DNA of 64,000 nt from Chryseobacterium luquanense (GTDB lineage: Bacteria; Bacteroidota; Bacteroidia; Flavobacteriales; Weeksellaceae): assembly GCF_026460945.1 (NCBI RefSeq), contig NZ_JAOVZV010000001.1, forward strand, positions 620,001 through 684,000, written 5' to 3'. Under the pieces are notes generated by a model. It did not search any database, was not told the origin of the DNA, and was given only the letters and a program-made list of their open reading frames with translations. Made by a program: the position numbers and the translations under genes. Positions 26,203 to 35,702 of the stretch are shown here, one piece after another; the first letter of the stretch is position 1; each line of letters begins with the position of its first letter.

Positions 26203-27303
26203 ATGAAAACCCTATTTTTACGAAGCTTACTTTTAATTTTCATTACTTGCACTATTTCTATTTATGCCTGCTCAACATTTTTACTGAAAGGAAAAGATTA
26301 TTGCGTGGTTGGTTTTAATGAAAACTGGAAAACGATGCCCGGAATGATCGTCGTCAACAAAAGAAATGTTCAGAAAAGAAATATCAGCTGGGAAAATCTG
26401 ACGACCGATCATTTAAATTCAAAAAAACAATGGAGTTCAAAATACGGTTCGGTCACTTTTAATCTTTTAGGATATGATTTTCCGTGTTATGGAGTCAATG
26501 AAAAAGGACTTTTTCTTGTTGAACTGTATCTTGAAGAAACCTCAAAAGTTTTTAATCCGAAACAGCCGAATATGTTTTGGGCACAGTGGATTCAATATCA
26601 ACTGGATAATTACAAAACCGTAAAAGAAGTTGTGGATCATTTGAATGACGGTCCAAATATCGATTGGTGGCCCAATGCAGCCGGAAGCCATTTTTTTGTA
26701 ACTGATGCCAAAGGCAATTCCGCAACCATCGCTTTGCTTGACGGAAAATACAAAGTGCTCACGGATAAAGAAATGCCAATGCCGCTTTTATGCAACAATC
26801 AGTACAAAAAAGATTTTCGAACTGCTCAGAAATTTGATTTTTTGGGCGGTAAAGAAAAGTTTGATTTTACACAAAAGGGAAAATGGGAAGACCGTTACAA
26901 TCGTGCTTATTATATGTTACAAAACTACAAATATGATCTGAAGCCGGTTGCCTACGCATGGAATATTTTAAATTCAATTCATGCGGGAGAATGGCAAACG
27001 GTGATTGATGTCAAAAATATGAATCTTACTTTTCGTTCAGACCTCAAAAAAGAAGTAAAAACTATTGATTTTAAAAAGCTTGATTTTTCTAAAAATGCTC
27101 AAGTGAAATTTTTAGACATTCACACCAATCAATTAGGTGAAGTCAACAAAGATTTTCAGGTATTAACTTTAAATAAAAACAACGAATATGTTGAAAAAGG
27201 ATTCCCGATTGGCTATGACAATAAAGAATTCGGAACTTCAGAAGTTTTTATTAAACTGAAAGAAAATATCAGAAAATTTTTCCAATCTGTATTAACTGAC
27301 TAA
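26203..27303 (+). CDS. Secreted linear-amide C-N hydrolase (choloylglycine hydrolase/penicillin acylase family)
   Basis: The 366-residue product has a signal peptide whose expected cut exposes Cys23 (in YACSTFLL), the N-terminal nucleophile of Ntn hydrolases. The following VVGFNENWK and GFTVN-type segments (YGVNEKGLFLVELYL) fit the conjugated bile-acid hydrolase/penicillin acylase fold. It probably hydrolyses an amide of a fatty or aromatic acyl compound outside the cytoplasm; the substrate is unknown, although N-acyl amino acids or lactones are plausible. It is the last gene of the operon. Confidence 0.82.
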   Translation: MKTLFLRSLLLIFITCTISIYACSTFLLKGKDYCVVGFNENWKTMPGMIVVNKRNVQKRNISWENLTTDHLNSKKQWSSKYGSVTFNLLGYDFPCYGVNEKGLFLVELYLEETSKVFNPKQPNMFWAQWIQYQLDNYKTVKEVVDHLNDGPNIDWWPNAAGSHFFVTDAKGNSATIALLDGKYKVLTDKEMPMPLLCNNQYKKDFRTAQKFDFLGGKEKFDFTQKGKWEDRYNRAYYMLQNYKYDLKPVAYAWNILNSIHAGEWQTVIDVKNMNLTFRSDLKKEVKTIDFKKLDFSKNAQVKFLDIHTNQLGEVNKDFQVLTLNKNNEYVEKGFPIGYDNKEFGTSEVFIKLKENIRKFFQSVLTD

Positions 27304-27314
27304 TTATTTTCAGT

Positions 27315-27460
27315 TCGTCAGTTCGAGTATTTTTTCGAAATGAAATGGAGAAAAATGTATCGAGAACTCGTGAACTCTTGGGAAAATATATTTATAATAG
27401 AAAAGATATCAGACAAAAACTTCTCGATATGATTTTTGCAAAATCTACTCGAAGTGACGA
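27315..27460. repeat. MITE-like fold-back element
   Basis: The outer inverted repeats TCGTCAGTTCGAGTA and TACTCGAAGTGACGA pair at 14 of 15 positions. A second pair of inner arms lies at 27351-27366 and 27421-27437 (AAAAATGTATCGAGAA and its near complement). The 146-bp unit codes for no protein and looks like a short non-autonomous element or a repetitive extragenic sequence. No target duplication was identified. Confidence 0.6.
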
Positions 27461-27479
27461 TAATGTAAACTTTTAACTA

Positions 27480-27510
27480 AAAAGCTTTCAGAAGAATTCC
27501 GAAAGCTTTT
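27480..27510. terminator. Bidirectional terminator between the amide hydrolase and DinB genes
   Basis: The stem AAAAGCTTTC / GAAAAGCTTT-type arms (10 bp, loop 11 nt) are bounded by A- and T-tracts. Confidence 0.7.
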
Positions 27511-27521
27511 TTTAAATTTAA

Positions 27522-28019
27522 TTAGAGACTAAATCTTTCCCAAAAGAAAGGTGGCTCCATGCCCAAAGCTCTCAGATAAACATAACCTTGTCCACGGTGA
27601 TGCACTTCGTTATCCACAAAATACAGAATGTTCTGATACACCGGAAACTCGTACTGACCAAATAAGTTGAACGTTTCCTGAAATCTTTCTTCTGAAATCT
27701 GATTAAAATAATGATTGATCACTTCCGTTTCAGAATCCCACTTTGCCAGAATTTCTTCCTTCGTTTTTGGCTGAAAAGCTTCCTCAGAAAACTCTTCCAT
27801 TTGCCCCTCAACGATTCCTTTTAAAGCCGGACCTGCAATGCTGATTAATTCAACGGCTAATTTTGCAAACGGTCTCATTCCGCCAATTGAAAACTCGAAT
27901 AATTCTTTTTCTGGAAACATTTCAATCACTCTTCTTGTCAGGTTTCTGTGTCCTTGCCAATGCTCTAATAATTGTGCTGAAGAGATAAACTGTGTCGTTG
28001 TTGTTTCTGTAGTTGTCAT
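27522..28019 (-). CDS. DinB-family protein
   Basis: The 165-residue cytosolic protein has the four-helix DinB pattern: an N-terminal helix with HWQGHRNLTRR, central charged helices and a C-terminal EVHHRGQGYVYLR, in which the His pair resembles the metal-binding position of DinB/bacillithiol-transferase-like proteins. Family members act as metal-dependent thiol transferases or unknown hydrolases; the substrate here is unknown. Transcribed alone. Confidence 0.82.
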   Translation of the reverse strand: MTTTETTTTQFISSAQLLEHWQGHRNLTRRVIEMFPEKELFEFSIGGMRPFAKLAVELISIAGPALKGIVEGQMEEFSEEAFQPKTKEEILAKWDSETEVINHYFNQISEERFQETFNLFGQYEFPVYQNILYFVDNEVHHRGQGYVYLRALGMEPPFFWERFSL

Positions 28020-28240
28020 AACGTTTTTGCTTTATTTGTTAATGTTAAGACAAAGGTAAGACGAGACAATGACAACAGTTTGTCAGTAGGTTTTTGGTAT
28101 ATAAAAATTATTTAAATATTTTTAAAATAATTAAATAATTTTCACGTTAGATGGATATCCTATACACAAATGTTTTCATTGTAAATATGTAGAGGTAGAT
28201 AAATTTTGAATTAGGCCGATTATTTTTGAATCGGTCTTTT

Positions 28241-30724
28241 TTATTCATTAATCGTGTCCCAAAGACTCATTACCTCAACATTTTTTAAAGGTTTTGAAAG
28301 TTTAATTATTTTGGAAGATTTCGGAAGCAAATCGAAAAAATTATCGCTAAAATGAGTATCTCCCAATAAATAAACATCTTTTGCCAGAACGTCGGTGGAG
28401 ATTTCGATTTCTATGGAAGAGATTTTTTTGATTTTGATATTGGGTTTGGTCAGTTTTAAATCTTTTGGTTTTGCGAAGAAGTAATTAGTTTCAGCCAAGA
28501 TTTTTTCATCTTTTCCTCTAAGAATTAAATTCAAAAACAATTCATTTTTATCTGAATCACCCACCAATTCGGCGACTGATGATGAGTCAAACTTTATAAT
28601 ATCCTCTAATTTTTGCTTTTGATTAGAAACTGCTGTAAGAATATTTTCACCTTTGAAATTATTTACTTCCATCTCCAGAGTCACATCTTCAAAATTTTTC
28701 AAACCATCATTAATTCCATAAAAATTTAAAATCCCATCCTTTTCTTCCGTTAAAATTACCTGATTTTCAAAACTTCTTTTAATCTGATAATGTAACGCTT
28801 TCCAGTTCCCCAAATAATCTATTGACGACCACGAAACAACCGGCCAACAGTCATTTAACTGCCAATACAACGTTCCCATATTATAAGGTTTTGCACGTCG
28901 GTGCACTTCAACGGCAATCTGCATTCCTCGAGCCTGGAGTAATTGAGAAACATAATTATATTTCACAAAATCTGTAGGAATTTTATAGTCCCTTTTCATA
29001 TACAAATCGATAATTTCCCAACCTTTGGAATGCTTTTCGTGCGCTTTTATCGTTCCGTTTCGTAAGCTAAAATCAGGTTTTTCTGAAAACATCGATTTTG
29101 TAGTTTCCAAAGTCGGCATTCCCTGAAAACCATATTCTGAAGCAAATCTCGGAACTTTTTCATTATAAATTTCAAAAGGTTGTTCACCCCACCAAACTCC
29201 CCAATAATGAGAATCACCTTCCGTTAAACTCTCTTTGTGTCCCCATCCGATTGATGGTGAACTTTCCCAATAAATCTGCTTGTCATTGGACGCGTATTTT
29301 TTAATTGCATTTGGAATTACTTCATGGAAAATTTTCTTGTAATCTTTCCAAACCTGCAGAGAATCTTCTTTTGAATATTTAAATTGTTTTTGATATCCCC
29401 AATTGACAATCGCTTCATCAATTTCATTGTTCCCGCACCATAAAGCGATCGAAGCATGATTTTGTAGCCTTTCAACCTGATCTTTAACTTCGAATTCTAC
29501 ATTTTTCTGAAAATTTTCATCAGCAGGATAAAAACTCCCCGCAAACATAAAATCCTGCCAAACCAAAATCCCGTTTTCGTCGCATGCATTATAAAATTCG
29601 TCATCTTCGTAAATTCCTCCGCCCCAAACACGAATCATATTCATATTCGCTTCTTTGGAATCTTTTATTAGTTTTTGGTATTTTTCTTTGGTAATTATAG
29701 GTGTAAAACTGTCGGATGGAATCCAGTTAGTTCCTTTCGCATACATTGGATTTCCATTAACTTTAAAATAAAAAGACTTTCCTTTTTCATCTTTTTCCTG
29801 AATTAATTCGATGGTTCTTAAACCAATTCTTTCTGTCTTTTCTACTAAAGTTTTTGATTCTTTCTGTAATGAAATTTTCAAATTATATAAGTTCGGATCG
29901 CCCCATCCATTCGGTTGCCAAAGTTTGGGATTACGAATTGTAAAAGGAATCTGAATTGTATTTTTTCCTTTTTTTAATTGAATATTTTTGATTTGGTTAT
30001 TAATTAAAACGGAATATCTACCTTCTTTATCAGCAAGAATTCCTGTATAAATATTTAATTCTGCTTTTTGCTTTGTTAAAACTTTCTGTTCAATTTTTAC
30101 ATTTTCAAGTTTAGCTTGATTCCAGAAATTTAATTTTACATCTTTCCAAACTCCTGCTGTTACTAATCTCGGACCCCAATCCCAACCGAACTGATATTGC
30201 GCTTTTCTGATAAAACTTCGTGGTGATTCCGGTGTAGTGAAAGGAACTTTTTTCGCTAATTCTTTTCCTACACTTACCGCTGATTTAAATTTGATTTGTA
30301 ACAAATTATCTCCAACTTTTAAATATGTTTTGACAGGAATTTCCCATTTTCGGAACATATTATCCGTTTTTTTTAATAATTTTCCGTTCAAATAAATTTC
30401 AGAAAACGTATCCAATCCATAAAAAATCAAATCGATATTCTTATTCTCTAATTCTTTTGAAGAAACTTTAAAATTGGTTTGATAATCCCAATCTTCATTT
30501 TCAACCCATTGAACTTTTTTCTCATTTTCATCTTTGTAGGGATCAGGAATAATTTTGTTATCCATCAAATCCAAGTGCACAACTCCGGGAATTTTTGCTG
30601 GAAGCCAATTTTGATCTTTTGCATTTTTAAAATTCCATTTTTCTAAGGATAAGTTTCGCTCTGAAGATTGCGAAAAACCAACTGTGTAAAAAAGAGCTAA
30701 GATGTATGAAAACAGATTTTTCAA
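28241..30724 (-). CDS. GH2 beta-mannosidase
   Basis: The 827-residue secreted protein has a signal peptide of about 19 residues, then a GH2 sugar-binding jelly roll, an Ig-like domain and a TIM barrel. The putative acid/base Glu is in WCGNNEID (near residue 432) and the nucleophile Glu in RFASEYGF (near 528). RKAQYQFGWDWGPR is highly typical of beta-mannosidases. It removes beta-linked mannose, for example the core beta-Man of N-glycans after the GlcNAc is exposed. It is the last gene of the cluster on the minus strand, nine bases after cutC ends. Confidence 0.92.
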   Translation of the reverse strand: MKNLFSYILALFYTVGFSQSSERNLSLEKWNFKNAKDQNWLPAKIPGVVHLDLMDNKIIPDPYKDENEKKVQWVENEDWDYQTNFKVSSKELENKNIDLIFYGLDTFSEIYLNGKLLKKTDNMFRKWEIPVKTYLKVGDNLLQIKFKSAVSVGKELAKKVPFTTPESPRSFIRKAQYQFGWDWGPRLVTAGVWKDVKLNFWNQAKLENVKIEQKVLTKQKAELNIYTGILADKEGRYSVLINNQIKNIQLKKGKNTIQIPFTIRNPKLWQPNGWGDPNLYNLKISLQKESKTLVEKTERIGLRTIELIQEKDEKGKSFYFKVNGNPMYAKGTNWIPSDSFTPIITKEKYQKLIKDSKEANMNMIRVWGGGIYEDDEFYNACDENGILVWQDFMFAGSFYPADENFQKNVEFEVKDQVERLQNHASIALWCGNNEIDEAIVNWGYQKQFKYSKEDSLQVWKDYKKIFHEVIPNAIKKYASNDKQIYWESSPSIGWGHKESLTEGDSHYWGVWWGEQPFEIYNEKVPRFASEYGFQGMPTLETTKSMFSEKPDFSLRNGTIKAHEKHSKGWEIIDLYMKRDYKIPTDFVKYNYVSQLLQARGMQIAVEVHRRAKPYNMGTLYWQLNDCWPVVSWSSIDYLGNWKALHYQIKRSFENQVILTEEKDGILNFYGINDGLKNFEDVTLEMEVNNFKGENILTAVSNQKQKLEDIIKFDSSSVAELVGDSDKNELFLNLILRGKDEKILAETNYFFAKPKDLKLTKPNIKIKKISSIEIEISTDVLAKDVYLLGDTHFSDNFFDLLPKSSKIIKLSKPLKNVEVMSLWDTINE

Positions 30725-30733
30725 GGCGAAAAT

Positions 30734-31396
30734 TTAGATGTTTGATTTTAAATTTTTAATCTCCTCCGCATTGGCAAAAGATTCATACGGCAACACGGCT
30801 GAAGAATGAAAATATTTCCCACCCGTCACGTTTTTCAACTCCGAAATATTATTGGAACGAACGCCGCCACCGATTAAGATTTTAATGTCATTGCCACAAT
30901 TCTCAATAAGTTTTTTTAAATTCTCCTTCCCTTCCATGGCAGAATTTTCTCCACCTGAAGTGAGGATTTCTTTGAAACCTAGTTCAACCAGTTTTTCTGC
31001 AGATTCAAAAATATTTTTTGTCCGGTCGATGGCCCGGTGAAAAACGCAAGGTTTGCCATTTGCCAGATCAACCAACAATCTGTTTTTTTCATAATCAATT
31101 TCCTGATTTTCATCTAAAATACCGAAAACAAAACCATCAGCTTTGGCTTTCGAAAATTCAATAATATCCCTTTGCATCTGTATAAATTCTGAATCGCTGT
31201 ACATAAAACCGCCACCTACAGGGCGAATCATCACATGAATCGGTTTGGAATATTTTTCTTTTAAATACCTTAATTCTTCAAGGTCGGGCGTAATTCCTCC
31301 GGAATTGATGTCTGCACAGAATTCAATTCTGTCTGCAACGGAATTTAAGGCGATTTCAGCGGATGTGATATCGAAAGTGGCGATTTCTAAAAACAT
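30734..31396 (-). CDS. cutC: CutC-family TIM-barrel protein
   Basis: The 220-residue protein matches CutC: DRIEFCADINSGGITPD, HVMIRPVGGGFMYSD, and GGVRSNNI with FHSSAVL at the end. CutC was named from copper-tolerance work in E. coli, but its biochemical role is unresolved. It has no signal peptide, so it is cytoplasmic. It sits between the secreted mannosidase and glycosylasparaginase genes, with only nine bases to the former, so it may serve glycan catabolism rather than copper homeostasis; this is inferred only from context. Confidence 0.9.
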   Translation of the reverse strand: MFLEIATFDITSAEIALNSVADRIEFCADINSGGITPDLEELRYLKEKYSKPIHVMIRPVGGGFMYSDSEFIQMQRDIIEFSKAKADGFVFGILDENQEIDYEKNRLLVDLANGKPCVFHRAIDRTKNIFESAEKLVELGFKEILTSGGENSAMEGKENLKKLIENCGNDIKILIGGGVRSNNISELKNVTGGKYFHSSAVLPYESFANAEEIKNLKSNI

Positions 31397-31491
31397 AGGT
31401 TGATTTGAGATTTGATGTTTGAAATTTGAAATTCGGGGTTCGGGATTCGGGATTCGAGTTTATGATCAGAATCTTTCACTTGGCTCTTTCC

Positions 31492-32487
31492 TTACTTTAA
31501 AGCAAATTCAGGTTTCTCCAAACGGTTTCCTTTCTGGTCGTGAACGGCAAAATTAAATCCGTCCTGAATACAATATGAACCGTATTCCCCTTTTTTATTA
31601 ATGGCAATAAAGCCCACCTGAATATCTTTTAAATTTTTATTTCTTCGGTGTGTAATTTTCAAAATCCTTTCAACTGCTTCTTTACAAGCCTGTTGCGGAT
31701 TTCTTCCCTGTCGCATCAGTTCCACAACGAGATGAGTTCCGACCGTCCTGATCACTTCCTCGCCATGACCAGTTGCCGTTGCAGCACCAACTTCATTATC
31801 AACGAACAGACCTGCACCGATAATCGGCGAATCACCTACTCTGCCGTGCATTTTGAAAGCCATTCCGCTCGTTGTACAGGCTCCGGAAAGATTTCCCTGA
31901 GCATCCAATGCGATCATTCCAATCGTGTCGTGATTTTCGATGTTGACGATGGGTTTGTATTTGCTGTCTTTCAGCCATTCTTTCCACTCTTTTTCGGATT
32001 CTGCTGTGAGAATATTTTCTTTTTTAAAACCTTGTGAAATGGCAAACTGGAAAGCTCCGTCGCCAACCAACATCACGTGAGGTGTTTTTTCCATAACCAT
32101 TCTTGCTACAGAAATTGGATTTTTAATATTTTCCAGACACGCCACCGAACCAATGTTGTAATTTTCATCCATAATGCAGGCATCCAGCGTCACTCTTCCA
32201 TCTCTGTCAGGGCGGCCGCCGTAGCCAACACTTCTTTCGTTCGGATCATTTTCAACCAGACGCACGCCTTTTTCAACCGCATCCAAAGCTCTTCCACCTT
32301 TCCCTAAGATCTTCCATGCTTCTTCGTTGGCTTTTAAACCAAAATCCCAGGTTGAAAGAACGATGGGTTTATTGACCAACGTATTTTCATTTTCAGGAAC
32401 TTCTTTTGCAATTAAATCCAGTGGATTGAGCAGCAGTGCAGATGATAATATTCCTGTGGTTTTTAAAAATTTTCTTCGTGAATTCAT
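31492..32487 (-). CDS. N4-(beta-N-acetylglucosaminyl)-L-asparaginase (glycosylasparaginase)
   Basis: The 331-residue Ntn hydrolase has the autocleavage site His186-Asp187-Thr188 (in NIENHDTIGM), where Thr188 becomes the nucleophile. The following GACTTSGMAFKMHGRVGDSPIIGAG core is nearly diagnostic. The N-terminus (NSRRKFLKTTG) looks like a twin-arginine signal, implying folded export. The enzyme cleaves the GlcNAc-Asn bond of N-glycopeptides; a related enzyme is well known from Elizabethkingia meningoseptica. It is flanked by hexosaminidase and CutC/mannosidase genes. It looks richer in G+C than its neighbours (53% and 50% on two lines I counted). Confidence 0.93.
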   Translation of the reverse strand: MNSRRKFLKTTGILSSALLLNPLDLIAKEVPENENTLVNKPIVLSTWDFGLKANEEAWKILGKGGRALDAVEKGVRLVENDPNERSVGYGGRPDRDGRVTLDACIMDENYNIGSVACLENIKNPISVARMVMEKTPHVMLVGDGAFQFAISQGFKKENILTAESEKEWKEWLKDSKYKPIVNIENHDTIGMIALDAQGNLSGACTTSGMAFKMHGRVGDSPIIGAGLFVDNEVGAATATGHGEEVIRTVGTHLVVELMRQGRNPQQACKEAVERILKITHRRNKNLKDIQVGFIAINKKGEYGSYCIQDGFNFAVHDQKGNRLEKPEFALK

Positions 32488-32546
32488 ATTTTTAGGTTGA
32501 GGCTAATGTTAAGGTTAATCTTGAATATTAAATTTTAAATCTTGAA

Positions 32547-34787
32547 TTATCTCGCTCCGATTTCATCGACGAAAAGCCATGCTTTTGAATCTGCTCCTGG
32601 ATTTCCTGCGGGAATAATTCCTGCGTTTTCTACTTTAATTTTAATAAACTTTGCATTCTGATTTCCGAGTTTAATATTGATTTTTCCTTTTGTGGAAAGA
32701 ATTTCTTCTTTTCCGATTTCTTTAATGGTTCTAAAATTTTTACCGTCATCCGATATGGAGACAGTCGCTGATTTTGCCAGATGAATCCAGCTTCCTTTGT
32801 TGTCTAATGTATTAAAGTAAACTTCCGAAAAATTTGTTTTCTCACCTAAATCAATTGTCGCAACCACATCTTTTCCCTGAAAACCAAGCCATGTTTTTCC
32901 CAACTGCTTTACGTTACCGATAATTCCGTCAACTAAGGTGAAAGCTCCGCCAAAAGAATAATTTTCGCTGGGCTGATGTTCTAAAGTGATTTTTTTTCCG
33001 GTCGTTTTTGAAGTAGAAAAATTCTGAGAAGAAACCGCTGATTTTAATTCATCATTTTCAAAATAAGCAGATTTAATGTTCATCGCTTTTGAAGCCGGAA
33101 TCGGATTTTGGTAGGTTGAAGAATTTGATGTTGGCTCACTTCCATCTGTCGTAAATTTAATTCCGCTGGGATTTTGTGAAGTTGAAAGTTCGTAAGAAAC
33201 ACCTTTGCTAGCAGGAATTACCTTTCCTGAAATGTTGTAAATACTTTTTGCATAGTTAATGTTCATTTTATCTAAAATTTTAAAATGCTCCACCACCCTA
33301 TTTTCAAATTCCTTATAATTTTCCGGTTTTGAAGTTCCCCATCCTACTTCGGAAAGTGCAAATAATCTTGGGAAGATCATGTACTGAACCTGTTTGAAAT
33401 CCAGAATATATTCCGTCCATAAATTTGCCTGAACTCCCAGGATATATTTCGACTGTTCGGCATTTAATTCGGCAGGAATCGGCTTGTACGAATACACTTT
33501 ATCCAAAGGCGTAAAACCTCCGAACGCATTGGGTTCGGTCTGCGGATCGCCCTGATAATGGTCAAAATAGCAATATGCACCCGGCGTCATCACAGCAAAA
33601 TGATTGGTTTTTGCGGCTTCAATTCCACCTTTAATGCCAGTCCAGCTCATTACTGCAGCATTTGGTGCCAATCCACCTTCCAGAATCTCATCCCAGCCGA
33701 TGATTTTCCTGCCTTTTGAGTTCACATACTTTTCAATTCTATGAATGAAATAACTTTGAAGTCCATGCTCGTCTTTCAGATTATTTTTCTTAATTAATGC
33801 CTGACAGTGCGCACATTCCTTCCACCTCGTTTTCGGACATTCGTCACCACCGATGTGAATATATTGCGAAGGAAAAAGCTGAATCACCTCATCCAAAACA
33901 TTTTCCAAAAAAGTAAACGTTTCATCTTTCGGACAGAAAACATCATCAAAAACGCCCCATTTTGTCGCTGCTTCAAAAGGTCCTTTGGTACAAGCCAGTT
34001 CAGGATAAGCAGAAAGTGCAGCCAAAGCGTGACCCGGCATTTCAATCTCCGGAACGACCGTTATGTGTCTATCCTGAGCATATTTTACAACTTCTTTAAT
34101 TTGATCCTGAGTATAAAAATACGGTCCGTAAGGTTTGCCGTCAAAAGTATCATCAACGTAAGCTCCAATCATGGATTCTTTACGTTTTGAACCGATTTGA
34201 GTAAGTTTCGGATATTTTTTAATCTCAATTCTCCAGCCCTGATCGTCGGTTAAATGCCAGTGAAAAGTGTTGAGTTTGTACATTGCCAAATAATCGATAT
34301 ACTGTTTAACTTCTTCTATTGTGAAAAAATGACGGCAAACATCGAGGTGCATTCCGCGCCACGCGAATTTTGGAGAATCTTCAATTTTCATTGCAGGAAT
34401 TTTTCCGTTTTTCTGCGTTTCAAATAACTGAATTAGAGTTTGAATCGCTAAAAAACACCCCTGATCTGTGTAGGACTTTATATGGATCTGTTTGGAAGAA
34501 ATTTCAATTGAATACGCCTCGTTATTAGGTTTTGATTGATTTTCTAATTTAGAATACAACAAATGCGCATCCTGATTTTTTGCGTTACTGAATTTTAATT
34601 TTAATTTATTTTTTAAATATTCTGTCTCGTTTACAGGAAGATTATTACTTAAATTAAATGATGTCGGAATAACAAATTCTCCATTTTGAAACTCCACTTT
34701 TTGCGGATAAGGAATTAAATTCAGTTTTGTTTGAGAAAAAAAACACATTGAAATCAATAAAGAAAAGGCCGAAAGAATACGCAGCAT
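32547..34787 (-). CDS. GH20 beta-N-acetylhexosaminidase
   Basis: The 746-residue secreted protein has an N-terminal GH20b domain and a TIM barrel with the catalytic pair Asp315-Glu316 in HIGGDECPKTRW. The C-terminal part has a beta-rich chitobiase-like segment (SNSSTYQNPIPA) and an F5/8 type C-like (discoidin) region near 620-740. It removes terminal GlcNAc or GalNAc from glycoconjugates and chitin-like oligomers. It is first in the minus-strand cluster followed by glycosylasparaginase, cutC and mannosidase. The signal peptide ends near residue 19. Confidence 0.93.
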   Translation of the reverse strand: MLRILSAFSLLISMCFFSQTKLNLIPYPQKVEFQNGEFVIPTSFNLSNNLPVNETEYLKNKLKLKFSNAKNQDAHLLYSKLENQSKPNNEAYSIEISSKQIHIKSYTDQGCFLAIQTLIQLFETQKNGKIPAMKIEDSPKFAWRGMHLDVCRHFFTIEEVKQYIDYLAMYKLNTFHWHLTDDQGWRIEIKKYPKLTQIGSKRKESMIGAYVDDTFDGKPYGPYFYTQDQIKEVVKYAQDRHITVVPEIEMPGHALAALSAYPELACTKGPFEAATKWGVFDDVFCPKDETFTFLENVLDEVIQLFPSQYIHIGGDECPKTRWKECAHCQALIKKNNLKDEHGLQSYFIHRIEKYVNSKGRKIIGWDEILEGGLAPNAAVMSWTGIKGGIEAAKTNHFAVMTPGAYCYFDHYQGDPQTEPNAFGGFTPLDKVYSYKPIPAELNAEQSKYILGVQANLWTEYILDFKQVQYMIFPRLFALSEVGWGTSKPENYKEFENRVVEHFKILDKMNINYAKSIYNISGKVIPASKGVSYELSTSQNPSGIKFTTDGSEPTSNSSTYQNPIPASKAMNIKSAYFENDELKSAVSSQNFSTSKTTGKKITLEHQPSENYSFGGAFTLVDGIIGNVKQLGKTWLGFQGKDVVATIDLGEKTNFSEVYFNTLDNKGSWIHLAKSATVSISDDGKNFRTIKEIGKEEILSTKGKINIKLGNQNAKFIKIKVENAGIIPAGNPGADSKAWLFVDEIGAR

Positions 34788-34889
34788 CTGGTTGAGTTTA
34801 GATTTTAGCGAATATAATTCTTTTCTGAAAAATTCAGTCTATCATTTAACTATTTCAGCTTTGAAACATCTAATTTTGTATAAAATTAA

Positions 34890-35702
34890 ATGATGAAAAA
34901 AACTTTTCTTTTGGCAGCCGGATTATTGTTTTCGGTTTCTGCACAGGCACAGATTTTAGATATAATTAAATCTACGGTTAAAAACCAGACAGGTGTTGAT
35001 TTAAACAATCCTAAAACCAACACAACCACTTCACCTGCAACAACTCAGCAAACTCCAACAAAAAATACTTCTTCAGTCAATTTGGGAAGTCTGACTTCAA
35101 CTCAAATTTCATCTGGTTTAAAGGAAGCTTTAAATTTGGGTGTAAATGAAGGCGTGAAAAAGCTCGCTGTACAGGACGGTTTCCTTAAAAATGAAGCAGT
35201 AAAAATTTTAATGCCCGAAAAATTAAGAGTGATTGATACCAAACTCCGTGCTTTCGGATTGGGAAGTTTAGCGGATCAGGGCGTAAAATTATTGAACAGA
35301 GCTGCCGAAGATGCAGTGACTGAATCAGCTCCTATTTTCACCAAGGCCATTACCTCGATGACGATTACTGATGCCAAAAATATCCTGTTGGGTGGCGACA
35401 ATTCTGCAACCAATTATTTACAGAGTAAAACCCAAACTCAATTATTCACCGCTTTTCAGCCCAAAGTAAAGGCTTCATTAGGAAAAGTGGGCGCCGATAA
35501 AGTCTGGAATAATTTGATTTCTAAATATAATACGCTGACCGGACAAGCCGTTTCCACAGATTTAAATGAATATGTGACCAACGAGACTATTAATGGCGTT
35601 TTTAAAATGGTAGCAGAAAAAGAAAGCGGCATCAGAAATAATTCTGTGATGAGAACCACGAGTATTCTGCAGAAGGTTTTTGGGGCGCAGGATGGGAAGT
35701 AA
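34890..35702 (+). CDS. DUF4197 secreted protein
   Basis: The 270-residue product has a signal peptide ending in AQAQ. Residues about 60-265 match DUF4197 throughout: a Leu-rich SGLKEALNLGVNEG helix, VKILMPEKLR, LLNRAAEDAV and the C-terminal SGIRNNSVMRTTSILQKVFG. The family is widespread in Bacteroidota and Proteobacteria and has no known function. A TAATTTTG -7-like box at 34871-34878 lies just upstream. Transcribed alone. Confidence 0.9.
   Translation: MMKKTFLLAAGLLFSVSAQAQILDIIKSTVKNQTGVDLNNPKTNTTTSPATTQQTPTKNTSSVNLGSLTSTQISSGLKEALNLGVNEGVKKLAVQDGFLKNEAVKILMPEKLRVIDTKLRAFGLGSLADQGVKLLNRAAEDAVTESAPIFTKAITSMTITDAKNILLGGDNSATNYLQSKTQTQLFTAFQPKVKASLGKVGADKVWNNLISKYNTLTGQAVSTDLNEYVTNETINGVFKMVAEKESGIRNNSVMRTTSILQKVFGAQDGK

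Noticed and set aside
28212..28234. Hairpin after the beta-mannosidase gene
   Set aside because: It has a T-run only on the plus strand, where no gene ends nearby, so it cannot be assigned as the terminator of the minus-strand cluster.
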